From contig NZ_JANPLK010000002.1 in the NCBI RefSeq assembly GCF_031426495.1, forward strand, positions 124,001-188,000: DNA of 64,000 bases, read 5' to 3'. The DNA comes from Gemmatimonas sp. GTDB taxonomy: Bacteria > Gemmatimonadota > Gemmatimonadetes > Gemmatimonadales > Gemmatimonadaceae. Numbering within the stretch: position 1 is the first letter of the stretch; each line of letters begins with the position of its first letter. Below, in pieces: positions 24,567 to 33,340 of the stretch. The notes beneath the pieces were generated by a model that saw only the letters and a list, made by a program, of their open reading frames with translations, did no database searches and was not told the origin of the DNA. The position numbers were made by a program, and so were the translations under genes.

Positions 24567-27539
24567 GTGTTCCTTCCCATACTTCGGCGCGCTGCGCTGG
24601 CGGGACGGCGCGGCACCGCAGCCATGTTCGGGCTCGCGCTGTCGATTGCCACTGCCTCTCCGCTCGCGGCCCAAGCCATCGGCACCATCGTCGGCCGCGT
24701 CGTTGACGGCGACAACGGTCAGCCGGTTGCCGCCGCGCAGGTCACCGTTGCCGGTACACAGCTCGGACGCTCGACCGGCGACGACGGACGTTTCACGCTG
24801 ACCAACATCCCGTCGGGTGCGCTGACGATCACGGTGCGTCGCATCGGCTATCAGTTGCAGTCGCGCCCGATCACGCTCGCCGCTGCGGCCACCGTCACCG
24901 CCAACTTCACGCTCGTCAAGAGCAGCGTGTCGCTCGCTGGCGTCGTCGTCACCGCCACCGGTGAAGAGCGCAAGAAGGAAGTCGGTAACGCCGTCACCAC
25001 CGTCGGCAGCGCCGACTTCGAACGCGGTGCGGTCGCGAACACGCAGCAGATTCTGCAGGGTCGTTCCACCGGTGTCACCATTCAGGCGAACGGCGGCGGT
25101 CCCGGCTCCGGCGGCAACATTCGCCTCCGTGGCGTCAACTCGATTACACAGGGCAACCGCCCGCTGATCTACGTCGACGGCATCCGTATCTTCAACGGCA
25201 ACTCGCCGACCGGCGTCTCGTCGCGCCAGTCCGTGTCGCCGCTCAACGACATCGCCGCCGCCGATATCGATCGCATCGAAGTCGTGAAGGGGCCGGCCGC
25301 CACCACGCTGTACGGCACCGAGGCATCCGGCGGCGTGATTCAAATCTTCACCAAGCGTGGCCGCGAAGGCCCCGCCGTGTGGACGCTCGAAGCCAGTGCC
25401 GGCGTGAATAGCATGGGCGACTTCGGCCCGCGCTCCGATCCGACGCGCATGTTCGTGCGCGAATGCCGCGGGCCAAATGTCGTGGACGGGAACGGCGTCG
25501 CCTTCGAAGATGCCACCTGCCCCGCCAGTGGCTCGTGGCTGCAGAACGGCTTCCTGGGCCGTTACTCGCTCGGTGTGCGTGGATCCGGCAGCGGCATCAA
25601 CTACGCGATCTCCGGGAATCTCGATAACGAGTTCGGCGTGCTCCGCGTCGGTCACAACAAGACCGGCGGCCTCCGCGCGAACCTCGGCTTCGCGCCGTCC
25701 AAGACCGTGACGCTCGCGCTCAACACGTCGTGGCAGCGCCGCAATACGGCGATGATCTCCGACGGTAACAGCGCCGACGGATTTCTCCTCAACGTCTCGC
25801 GCGGCCCCGGCTCGAACTTCAAGGGCGCCGGCTGCAGCAACACGACGATCACCTGCGTCGTGAACGACACCCTGTTCTCGAAGGGCAACACCATTGGCGG
25901 TGATCACTTCATCACCGGCGGCACGGCCACGTGGAATCCGACGGCGAACATCAGCAACCGTCTCTCCATCGGTATCGACTACAACAACAACGATCAGCGA
26001 ACCGTCAATCCGTTCGGCTATCCGCGCACACCGACCGGGCAGTACTTCCAGACGCTCTGGAATCGTCAGCTCATGACGGTCGACCTCGCGAGCACGTGGA
26101 AGCAGACGTACAGCAAGAATTTCTCGGGCACGTCGTCGGTCGGCGGTCAGCTGTTCGACAGCCGTCTCAACTCGACCGACCTGCAGGGCGACAACTTCGC
26201 CGGCCCCGGCCTCCCCACATTGATCTCCGCGTCGCTACGTCAGATCACCGATGTGAACCAGCAGCGCGTCATCAACGCCGGCTTCTTCGCCCAGCAGATG
26301 ATCGGCTGGCGCGACCGCCTGTTCGTCACCGCTGGCGCCCGCGTGGACGGCAACTCGGCGTTCGGCTCGGGCTTCGGACTGCAGACGTATCCCAAGCTCA
26401 GCATGTCGTACGTGCTCTCCGACGAATCGTTCTGGCCATCGAATCTCATCGAAACGTTCAAGTTCCGCGCCGCCGTCGGTGAAGCCGGCAAGGCGCCGGG
26501 CGCCTTCGACGCCACGCGCACCTGGAACCCGATCGCCGCCGAAGGCGGTCTCTCCGGCTTCACGCCCGGCCAGCTCGGCAACCCGAACCTCGGCCCCGAG
26601 CGCACGCGCGAAAGTGAAGTGGGCTTTGACGCCGGCTTCTGGGGCGGCCGTCTCGGCGCGGTGGTCACGTACTTCAGCGCGCGCACCAACGACGCCATCA
26701 TCAATGTCGCGTATCCGCCGTCGCAGGGCTTCGCCACCAACCAGCCCGAGAACGTCGGCACGATCAAGAATAGCGGCCTCGAAGCGCAGCTCACCGCGTC
26801 GTTCGAGCCCACCAGCTGGTCACGCCTCGAAACGCGCTTGCAGTTCACGCGCGTGAAGGGTGAAGCCGTCGATCTCGGCGGTCGCGTCCTCACCATCGAC
26901 GCGCTCTCGCGCAGCTACGTGCAGGAAGGCTTGCCGCTGCCGTCGTACGTGGGCCTCAAGGTTCGCAACCCGAATGAACTTGGCGCCGCCATCGTCGACA
27001 CCAACCAGTTCCTCGGCGCCACCTTCCCCACGCAGATCATCAATCCGTCGATCACGCTGACGCTCTTCAAGAATTTCACCATCGACGCCGTCGGTGAATT
27101 CCAGCGCGGTGGACATCTGCTCAACGCGATCGGCTTCCAGAACGCCGGACTCGGCATCTGGCAGCCTTGCTTTGCGGCGCAGAAGGCGCTCCGCGCAGCA
27201 GCCGCCGGTGATGCGGCGGCCTTGGCCGGCGTGAACGCGAAGGACCGCATGCGCTGCTCGATTGTCGCCGCCCAGCGTGACTACAGCTACTGGGTGGAGA
27301 GCTCGGACTTCTTCAAGCTCCGTAGCATCTCAGCCTCGTACGACGTGCCGAAGCGCTTCACGCCCGGCGCCCGCAACATGACCGTCTCGGTTGCCGGACG
27401 GAATCTCTTCGTCAACACGAAGTACACCGGCTCCGATCCCGAAGTCGCCGACCAGCGCACGAGCACCTTCTCGCGTCGCGACTACTACGTCTTCCCGACG
27501 TACCGCACGTTTCTGTTTAGCGTGAGGACGAGCTTCTGA
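24567..27539 (+). CDS. SusC/RagA-like TonB-dependent outer-membrane receptor
   Basis: The roughly 990-aa product starts best at GTG 24567, which has GAGG 5 nt upstream and is followed by a Sec signal ending in ASPLAAQA. After it come a carboxypeptidase-regulatory-like beta domain (GTIVGRVVDGDNGQPV), a plug with LRGVNSITQGNRPLIYVDG and the VVKGPAATTLYGTEASGGVIQIFTK stretch, and a long beta-barrel ending in Phe. SusC proteins import oligomers captured by the partner SusD lipoprotein, encoded immediately downstream with a 1-bp overlap. The substrate cannot be read from sequence. Confidence 0.95.
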   Translation: MFLPILRRAALAGRRGTAAMFGLALSIATASPLAAQAIGTIVGRVVDGDNGQPVAAAQVTVAGTQLGRSTGDDGRFTLTNIPSGALTITVRRIGYQLQSRPITLAAAATVTANFTLVKSSVSLAGVVVTATGEERKKEVGNAVTTVGSADFERGAVANTQQILQGRSTGVTIQANGGGPGSGGNIRLRGVNSITQGNRPLIYVDGIRIFNGNSPTGVSSRQSVSPLNDIAAADIDRIEVVKGPAATTLYGTEASGGVIQIFTKRGREGPAVWTLEASAGVNSMGDFGPRSDPTRMFVRECRGPNVVDGNGVAFEDATCPASGSWLQNGFLGRYSLGVRGSGSGINYAISGNLDNEFGVLRVGHNKTGGLRANLGFAPSKTVTLALNTSWQRRNTAMISDGNSADGFLLNVSRGPGSNFKGAGCSNTTITCVVNDTLFSKGNTIGGDHFITGGTATWNPTANISNRLSIGIDYNNNDQRTVNPFGYPRTPTGQYFQTLWNRQLMTVDLASTWKQTYSKNFSGTSSVGGQLFDSRLNSTDLQGDNFAGPGLPTLISASLRQITDVNQQRVINAGFFAQQMIGWRDRLFVTAGARVDGNSAFGSGFGLQTYPKLSMSYVLSDESFWPSNLIETFKFRAAVGEAGKAPGAFDATRTWNPIAAEGGLSGFTPGQLGNPNLGPERTRESEVGFDAGFWGGRLGAVVTYFSARTNDAIINVAYPPSQGFATNQPENVGTIKNSGLEAQLTASFEPTSWSRLETRLQFTRVKGEAVDLGGRVLTIDALSRSYVQEGLPLPSYVGLKVRNPNELGAAIVDTNQFLGATFPTQIINPSITLTLFKNFTIDAVGEFQRGGHLLNAIGFQNAGLGIWQPCFAAQKALRAAAAGDAAALAGVNAKDRMRCSIVAAQRDYSYWVESSDFFKLRSISASYDVPKRFTPGARNMTVSVAGRNLFVNTKYTGSDPEVADQRTSTFSRRDYYVFPTYRTFLFSVRTSF

Positions 27540-28765
27540 TGCTTACCATGACTGCATTCTCCGCGATGTCCCGCCGTGCCGTACCGGCCGCGACGATCGC
27601 TCTCGCGACCCTTCTTGGCGCCTGTGATCTCAAGGTCACGAACCCCGGTCCGCTGCTCGACACGGATCTCAACAACGCCAGCGCTATCCCGGCGCTCGTG
27701 AATGGCATGGGTGGCGATCTCTCGAACGCCATCGGCAACTACCTGACCCGCGGATCGCTCGCGGCCCTCGAGCTGCGCCATTCCGGCAACTTCGCCGCCG
27801 AGCGCAAGTTCGCCGCTGGCGACATCGCGCCGGAAGACGTGAACGGCGACTGGGCGCGCATGCACACCGCCCGCTACGTCGCCGAAGCCGGACTCGTTCG
27901 CATGAAGACTGTGCTCGGCGACGCGTTCGAAACGAACGCCAACACGCCGCGCGCGTACCTCTATGCCGGCTTCGCCAATCGGTTCCTTGGTGAAAACGTC
28001 TGCAACGCCGTGTACGACGGCGGACCGGCGCTGCCGAGCAGCACGCACTTCGTGCGCGCCGAAAGCCTCTTCACGCGGGCGCTCACGATTGCCCGCGCGC
28101 TGAACAACACGGCGCTCACCAACGCGGCGCTCGCCGGCCGCGCGCAAGTGTACGCCAATCAGGGCAAGTGGACGGAAGCCGCCGCCGACGCGGCGCTCGT
28201 GCCGGTCGCGTTCCGCCACAACGCCGTCTTCTCGATCAACACCACGCGAGAGAATATGGATCTGGCGACCCAGACCATCTCGCGTCGTGAAGTGACGGTC
28301 TGGAACACGGTGTGGGTGGCCGATCGCGATTCCCGTGTGCCGTACGACACGGTGAAGACGGGCACCACGATCACCAAGGGGCAGGACGGTGCCACCAACT
28401 TCTTCCGCCAGCGGAAGTACATCACCCTTGGAGACCCCGTCGCACTCGCCAAGGGCACCGAAATGCTGCTCATTCGTGCCGAAGCGGCCCTGCGGGCCAA
28501 CGACGTTACGAATGCGATGCTCTTCATCAACCAGGGTCGCACGGCCGCGGCCTTGGCTCCGCTCACCGCGACCACGGTGGCCGACGCCTACGTGCATCTG
28601 ATGCGCGAACGCGGCGCCGTGCTCTGGCTCGAAGGCCGTCGCCTGTTCGACTTGCGTCGTTGGCTGGCGGAAGGTCGGAACACGTCGCTGCAGGGACGTA
28701 GCACCTGCATCCCGATCAGCCTCGAAGAGCGTGGTGCCAACCCGAACGTCAGCGGCGCGCAGTAA
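27539..28765 (+). CDS. SusD/RagB-like outer-membrane lipoprotein
   Basis: The 408-aa product has a signal peptide and lipobox (LLGAC near residue 30). It is followed by the helical TPR-like layout of SusD proteins, including a late MRERGAVLWLEGRRLFDLRRW segment characteristic of the family C-terminus. Its ATG overlaps the susC stop codon (TGATG), so the two form a receptor-plus-lid complex. It is shorter than many SusD proteins (often 450-600 aa) but seems complete. A strong terminator follows. Confidence 0.9.
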   Translation: MLTMTAFSAMSRRAVPAATIALATLLGACDLKVTNPGPLLDTDLNNASAIPALVNGMGGDLSNAIGNYLTRGSLAALELRHSGNFAAERKFAAGDIAPEDVNGDWARMHTARYVAEAGLVRMKTVLGDAFETNANTPRAYLYAGFANRFLGENVCNAVYDGGPALPSSTHFVRAESLFTRALTIARALNNTALTNAALAGRAQVYANQGKWTEAAADAALVPVAFRHNAVFSINTTRENMDLATQTISRREVTVWNTVWVADRDSRVPYDTVKTGTTITKGQDGATNFFRQRKYITLGDPVALAKGTEMLLIRAEAALRANDVTNAMLFINQGRTAAALAPLTATTVADAYVHLMRERGAVLWLEGRRLFDLRRWLAEGRNTSLQGRSTCIPISLEERGANPNVSGAQ

Positions 28766-28787
28766 CGGCGCCGGTCACAGAGTACAC

Positions 28788-28823
28788 AAAGCGGGGGTGC
28801 GGCGAGAGCCGCACCCCCGCTTT
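28788..28823. terminator. Bidirectional rho-independent terminator
   Basis: A perfect 16-bp stem (AAAGCGGGGGTGCGGC at 28788-28803 with its complement at 28808-28823) encloses a GAGA tetraloop. The stem edges supply A/T runs on both strands. It lies between the convergent susD and methyltransferase genes and should stop transcription from both sides. Confidence 0.9.
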
Positions 28824-28836
28824 GTCGTCGTCGCCC

Positions 28837-29616
28837 CTAGATCGGCCGACGCCACATCACGAAGGTCGTTCCGTCTACGTGCCGGAGCGGCACCCTCTTC
28901 GCCAGCGCATTCAGCGCCGCGAACACGCCGGGCGCGTGTCCGGGCCCGGCGTAGTCGTGCCACAGCACCAACCCTCCCGGCTTCACGATCCGCATCGCTT
29001 TGGCAGAGTCGCTCTCCACATACGACTGCGCGTGGGATCCGTCCACAAAAACCAGATCGGCCCGGTTCAGAAAGGGCGCTTCGTCGAACTGTTTGCTGTC
29101 GCCGTACAGCTGCTCCACGCGGTCGGCGTATGGCGTCCCGGAGTACAGGAACTCGTCGAACGCCGACTCACGCAGAGCGAACTTGGTGTCTTCGTCCGTG
29201 TCGTTTGGTGCTTTGACGTATTCATGTTGCTGTGATGGCGCTAAAGTGATGGTATTAATCGAGGCGTTACTCGGCGCGTTCCGGCTCCACAGATAGGCCG
29301 TTTTCCCGGTGCATGTGCCGAATTCGAAGAGGCGCTCCGCCCGTTTCGCCAGCACCGCCAGGATCCAGGCCTCCGCATCGCTGGTGCCGCCCGGCACCAG
29401 CATCGGGCCACGTCCGATGAACGTCACTTCCGTCTCGATCGTCGGACCGAAGCGGCCCGGGGTAAACACCGGATCGAGTTCGTGCAGCCGGATGCGTCTG
29501 ATTGGCCACGGTCCGAACAGACCTTGCTGCTTCCGGCGAGCCCGGTCGGCGAGCAGCCGAACGGTCAGCATCAGGCACACGACGCCGCACAGCGCGGCAA
29601 CGATCCAGGCGGTCAT
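28837..29616 (-). CDS. Membrane-anchored class I SAM-dependent methyltransferase
   Basis: The roughly 259-aa product has an N-terminal transmembrane helix (about residues 4-22) and a cytoplasmic Rossmann-type methyltransferase domain. Motif I is LFEFGTCTGKTAYLW (near residue 95). The acidic motif ADLVFVDGSHAQSYVESD and a later VKPGGLVLWHDYAG resemble the Methyltransf_24 family. The ATG at 29616 is chosen; a TTG at 29628 is the alternative. The substrate is unknown; members of this group often modify sugars or lipids. Confidence 0.82.
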   Translation of the reverse strand: MTAWIVAALCGVVCLMLTVRLLADRARRKQQGLFGPWPIRRIRLHELDPVFTPGRFGPTIETEVTFIGRGPMLVPGGTSDAEAWILAVLAKRAERLFEFGTCTGKTAYLWSRNAPSNASINTITLAPSQQHEYVKAPNDTDEDTKFALRESAFDEFLYSGTPYADRVEQLYGDSKQFDEAPFLNRADLVFVDGSHAQSYVESDSAKAMRIVKPGGLVLWHDYAGPGHAPGVFAALNALAKRVPLRHVDGTTFVMWRRPI

Positions 29617-29738
29617 TCGATTGGGCAAAGAGGGGAATTCTTGGCGGGCCAGCGCGCCGACAATCGGCGCGTTCTATTGTCGGAGGTCGCGTGCTATCCC
29701 GCCAGAGATGTGGGTGATGTTAAACACACGTTGGCATC

Positions 29739-29744
29739 TATACT
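29739..29744 (+). promoter_or_regulatory. Likely -10 element (TATACT) for the beta-propeller gene
   Basis: TATACT in the context CTATACTCTG lies 27 bp before the ATG at 29771. A near-identical CTATACTCT context lies upstream of the next gene (31583-31591). The -35 is not clear. Confidence 0.45.
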
Positions 29745-29770
29745 CTGCTCCCGCCTCCCGCTCAGGACCC

Positions 29771-31513
29771 ATGCGTCGCGCATTGCATTTGTTGTCCACG
29801 TTGGCTCTCGTCACCGCTCCGCTGCACGCGCAGAGTGCAGGTGGCGTTCCGTCCAGCGGCACGCTGGTCATCACCAACAAGTCACCAGCCACCGCGACCA
29901 TCATCGATGTCGCGAGCGCCCGCGTGCTTGCCACGTTACCCACGCAGCCGGGCCCACATGAAGTCGTGCTGTCGCGCGACGGACGCGTCGCCGTGGTGTC
30001 CGACTATGGCGCGCAAACCGGCGGCAACACGCTCACGGTCATTGACGTGCCAGCGCTGCGCGTGGCGCGCACCATCACCCTCGGTGCGTACCGACGGCCA
30101 CACGGGCTCGTGCTCCTCCCCGGCGATTCCTTGGTAGCCGTCACGTCGGAGACCAACAAGCAGCTGCTCATCGTGCGCATCGCGACTGGTGACATCGTGC
30201 AGGCGATCGCCACGCAGCAGAACGGGTCGCACATGGTGGGCGTCACCGCGAACGGCACCCGCGCGTGGACCGGAAACATCGGCAGCAATTCGATCTCTGA
30301 ACTCGATCTCGTGAAGGGCATCGTGCTGCGCAACATCATGGTGCCTGCACAGCCCGAGGCGATCAACGTGACGCCCGATGGACGCGAGGTCTGGGTGGGC
30401 AGTAACGCGACCGGGTTACTCAGTGTGGTCGACGCCGCCAGCGGGAAGGTATCGACCGCCGCCGAAGGCTTTGGCTGGCCCTATCGCGTGCTCTTCTCGC
30501 CGGACAATGCGCTGGTACTGCTCCCCGATCTCAAGAAGGAAGAGCTGCGCTTCGTGGATCGCCGCACGCGCCGCGAACTCGGACGCCTCGCCCTTCCCGG
30601 CATGGGACCACAGGGCATCATCTTCACGCCCGACGGCACGCATGCGTTCCTGTCGTTGAGTACTGGTGCGCGGATCGCGGTCATCGACGTCGCAGCCCGC
30701 CGTGTCGTGCGCGAGATCACCGCCGGTGACACGCCCGACGGCATCGCGTACACGACCCGCGTCGTCGATGCGTTGCCGGCCGGCTTTCGCGGGGCATTCG
30801 CCGACGCGGACAGTAGAGCGCGCACCATCGTGTTTTGGTATCAGTGCGTGGGCGCGATCGCGCGCCTGCGCGCCGAGGGAGGGTTCGGACCGGCAGCGAC
30901 CGCACCACGCCTCATCTACTGCGAGCGAACGCGCGACGGCGTTCCGGTTGGTGGCGTGTACGACATCGACCCCGCCTTCCGTTCGGTGCAGCGATTCAGC
31001 GCCGTGCGACTCGATGGTACGCGCGAGCGGTACAGCGGGGCGATCGATACCGCTCGCGTTGCGCTGGAGGCCAAGCTGGTCAACGACGTCACTCGCGAGG
31101 TGACCCCGGCGTTCGCGAAGCTGGGACGGCCCTTCTCGGTCGTACCGGTGCCGCGGAGCGACGGCGGGCTCGAAGCGTGGGCGATTCCTCGCGCCACGAA
31201 AGCTCGCATGTTCGTGACGGGGGGTGAGGTAGCCTTCGCGCGCCTCACCGACGGCGCGATACGCCGCACGGTGGATCACACGGCCACCTGGACTCAGCTT
31301 CCGTTGACCGCCGACGGCGAACTCGAAATCCCGAGCGCTGAGCGCGACGTGGCCGCCGTCGCCGATCTGTTCACCGCGCACTATCATGGCGCGCTCGGTC
31401 GTGACGTCAGTGTGCACACCGCCACCATGGTGAGCCGGCTCGTCTCGGGCATCGATCCTGTCACGGGCGCCCGCGCGGTGTGGCAACATGCCGTGAAAGC
31501 ACCGGCGCGTTGA
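29771..31513 (+). CDS. Exported YVTN-type beta-propeller protein with unknown C-terminal domain
   Basis: The 580-aa product starts at ATG 29771, giving a signal peptide ending in PLHAQS; the upstream extension lacks one. Residues about 30-330 hold repeated beta-propeller blades of the YncE/YVTN type, with recurring TPDGREVWVGS-like and SRDGRVAVVSDY-like strands. The remaining 240 residues match no family I recognise; they begin near RARTIVFWYQCVGAIA and contain a few Trp and His residues. It is probably periplasmic. Confidence 0.82.
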   Translation: MRRALHLLSTLALVTAPLHAQSAGGVPSSGTLVITNKSPATATIIDVASARVLATLPTQPGPHEVVLSRDGRVAVVSDYGAQTGGNTLTVIDVPALRVARTITLGAYRRPHGLVLLPGDSLVAVTSETNKQLLIVRIATGDIVQAIATQQNGSHMVGVTANGTRAWTGNIGSNSISELDLVKGIVLRNIMVPAQPEAINVTPDGREVWVGSNATGLLSVVDAASGKVSTAAEGFGWPYRVLFSPDNALVLLPDLKKEELRFVDRRTRRELGRLALPGMGPQGIIFTPDGTHAFLSLSTGARIAVIDVAARRVVREITAGDTPDGIAYTTRVVDALPAGFRGAFADADSRARTIVFWYQCVGAIARLRAEGGFGPAATAPRLIYCERTRDGVPVGGVYDIDPAFRSVQRFSAVRLDGTRERYSGAIDTARVALEAKLVNDVTREVTPAFAKLGRPFSVVPVPRSDGGLEAWAIPRATKARMFVTGGEVAFARLTDGAIRRTVDHTATWTQLPLTADGELEIPSAERDVAAVADLFTAHYHGALGRDVSVHTATMVSRLVSGIDPVTGARAVWQHAVKAPAR

Positions 31514-31580
31514 CGCACAGGATGCGGCGCGATCGACCGACGGCACGACGCCGATCGGAGAATCTCCCGTTACGTCCGGG

Positions 31581-31589
31581 TGCTATACT
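31581..31589 (+). promoter_or_regulatory. Extended -10 promoter (TGCTATACT)
   Basis: TGC precedes TATACT, giving an extended -10 element 54 bp before the ATG at 31644. It matches the -10 context seen at 29739-29744. Confidence 0.5.
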
Positions 31590-31643
31590 CTCAAGGACCC
31601 GTCGCGTTGGCAGTCTTGCGCCCCACCATCCCGAGCCTGCCGT

Positions 31644-32498
31644 ATGAACGACGCCATGATTGTCTACGCCATCAACCTGATCATCGGCGCCATCCTCGCT
31701 GGTGTGATGGGACGATACTGGCGGCTGGACGCGCGCGGTGGCGCGTTGCGCTATTGGATCGTGGCGGCCTGGACACTCACCTCCGCCGATCTGCTCTTCG
31801 TGCTCCGCGCGGCGTATCCCGACGTGGTCGTCCGGATGCTGCCGACGCTGATGGTCACCGTTGGTCAGCTAGTGCTGATCTTCGCCGCGCAGCGCACCGC
31901 GGAGCGCCCGACCACCGCACGCATCGCCGTCCTCATCTTCGCGCTGCATACGATCTTCTTGTTTGGCTTCATGGTGGCGCCGCAGTTCTCGGACTGGCGA
32001 TCGGTCGGGAACACGATTCTCTGGGGTGCGCTCGCGTTTCAGGCGGCCTGGGTGCTATCACGACCAATCGGCGCGCAGCGTTCCGTCATGCAGATTCCAG
32101 CAGTGGTCCTGGCGGCGCACGGCGTGTTTCAAGCGATGCGACTCGTGTTGGCCCTGCGAGCAGCCGCGCGTCCGGGCGAAGGTCTTGGCCCGCTTGTGCA
32201 GCTCATCGGTGACCTCGAAGTCAGCCTGTTCATGGTCGCGCTCTTCGTGAGCGTACTGGCCGCCTTCCTCGAGCAGAGCAATCGCGAGCTGCGCGCCGCG
32301 ATGGACGATGTCGTCCAGCTGTCGTCCATGCTGCCGTTGTGCGCTTGGTGCAAGAACGTCCGCAACGACGACGGCTACTGGCAGCGCATCGAGACGTACC
32401 TCACCACGCATCGGGTGAACGTCACGCACGGCATCTGTGAGGATTGCGCGGCGACGCATGGCGCGACCCCGCCGCCGGCAGCGCCCGCCACGCCGTAG
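31644..32498 (+). CDS. Seven-TM protein with C-terminal CxxC / CxxC zinc-knuckle-like module
   Basis: The 284-aa product has about seven hydrophobic helices across residues 4-215. A short amphipathic linker follows (NRELRAAMDDVVQL), then a roughly 50-residue tail with LPLCAWCKNVRNDDGYW and THGICEDC. The same tail (CxxCK-x-R-x(2)-GYW ... HGIC-x2-C) is known at the C-termini of many PAS/GAF regulators in diverse bacteria, where the four Cys may bind metal. Here it is attached to a membrane domain rather than a PAS sensor. It could be a membrane sensor; the ligand and partner are unknown. Confidence 0.8.
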   Translation: MNDAMIVYAINLIIGAILAGVMGRYWRLDARGGALRYWIVAAWTLTSADLLFVLRAAYPDVVVRMLPTLMVTVGQLVLIFAAQRTAERPTTARIAVLIFALHTIFLFGFMVAPQFSDWRSVGNTILWGALAFQAAWVLSRPIGAQRSVMQIPAVVLAAHGVFQAMRLVLALRAAARPGEGLGPLVQLIGDLEVSLFMVALFVSVLAAFLEQSNRELRAAMDDVVQLSSMLPLCAWCKNVRNDDGYWQRIETYLTTHRVNVTHGICEDCAATHGATPPPAAPATP

Positions 32499-32500
32499 CG

Positions 32501-33235
32501 TTACTCGTATTGCCCCTTTGCCGCCGTGCCGTCGAACGGCTTCGGCATGGCCACATCGGCCGGTGGCTGCACTTCCCGCAATCCCACGGTGGTGAACGGA
32601 CGCGAGGTGTCGGTGAGCACGCATTCGCGGAACCACTGCATCGGTGGTTTCGTCTCGTCGACGGTGAGATGCTGCACCGCCTTGATGCGAATCGGTGATC
32701 CCTTGAGGCCGCAGTCGAACGTCAAAATACGATTCTTGTGCACGGGCGGGACTTTCAGCACGCTCGGGCGCAGGATCGCCGGTTTATCTTCCACCGTCAC
32801 GCACATGATCCCGCCATTCTTCTTCAGATAGGCGCGCACCACGTTCGCTTTGTCTTTCGCTTCGCTTTCGCGTTCGAAAGTGTCCTTCGGGATCCGGTTG
32901 CCGTGCTTGTCGTACAGTCGGCACGGTACGTCGTCGTTGTAGAGCTGCTGGCGGACACAGTCGAACGCCCACGCGTAACGCATCACCCACGACACGAACG
33001 TGACGCTGTTTGGATTGCGCTGATACTGGTCGCCCACATAGCGCCACCACGTCCCGAGATTCTTCTCGATCATGGTGATCGTCTCTTTCCACTCGAGGCG
33101 CGGCATCTCGACGAACGAGCCGAACGTGCTCGGCTTGTAGTGCAGCTTGAATTCCACGGCGAGCTTATTGCCGAAGTTTTCGGCCGGGCCGTCCCTGATT
33201 GTCGGGGTGGCGCTTTCGAGAATCCAATGGCCCAT
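32501..33235 (-). CDS. Conserved-looking hypothetical protein
   Basis: I do not recognise a family for this 244-aa product. It has no signal peptide and no membrane helix. It is rich in aromatic and charged residues, with a Trp/Tyr cluster WWRYVGDQYQRNP near residue 63, and alternates beta and helical stretches. It follows the clan CD-like gene after 105 bp on the same strand and may be co-transcribed with it. It converges with the 7-TM gene, with only 2 bp between the stop codons. Confidence 0.65.
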   Translation of the reverse strand: MGHWILESATPTIRDGPAENFGNKLAVEFKLHYKPSTFGSFVEMPRLEWKETITMIEKNLGTWWRYVGDQYQRNPNSVTFVSWVMRYAWAFDCVRQQLYNDDVPCRLYDKHGNRIPKDTFERESEAKDKANVVRAYLKKNGGIMCVTVEDKPAILRPSVLKVPPVHKNRILTFDCGLKGSPIRIKAVQHLTVDETKPPMQWFRECVLTDTSRPFTTVGLREVQPPADVAMPKPFDGTAAKGQYE

Positions 33236-33340
33236 GTCGCGACGCTCCTGCAGGGTGTGGCGCGGTAACTCAGATCGGAAGGTGCGGCGAACATACGGCC
33301 TGAGTGCCGACGCCGCGAGACGTTTCCGGCGTCTATCCTG

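Noticed and set aside
24549..25907. Open frame of 452 codons opposite the susC start
   Set aside because: Antisense to the signal and plug of SusC, with no domain and Arg/Asp/Gly-rich composition.
31580..32212. Plus-strand frame of 210 codons overlapping the 7-TM gene
   Set aside because: The other frame (31644-32498) gives clear membrane helices and a conserved Cys tail; this one gives Arg-rich nonsense.
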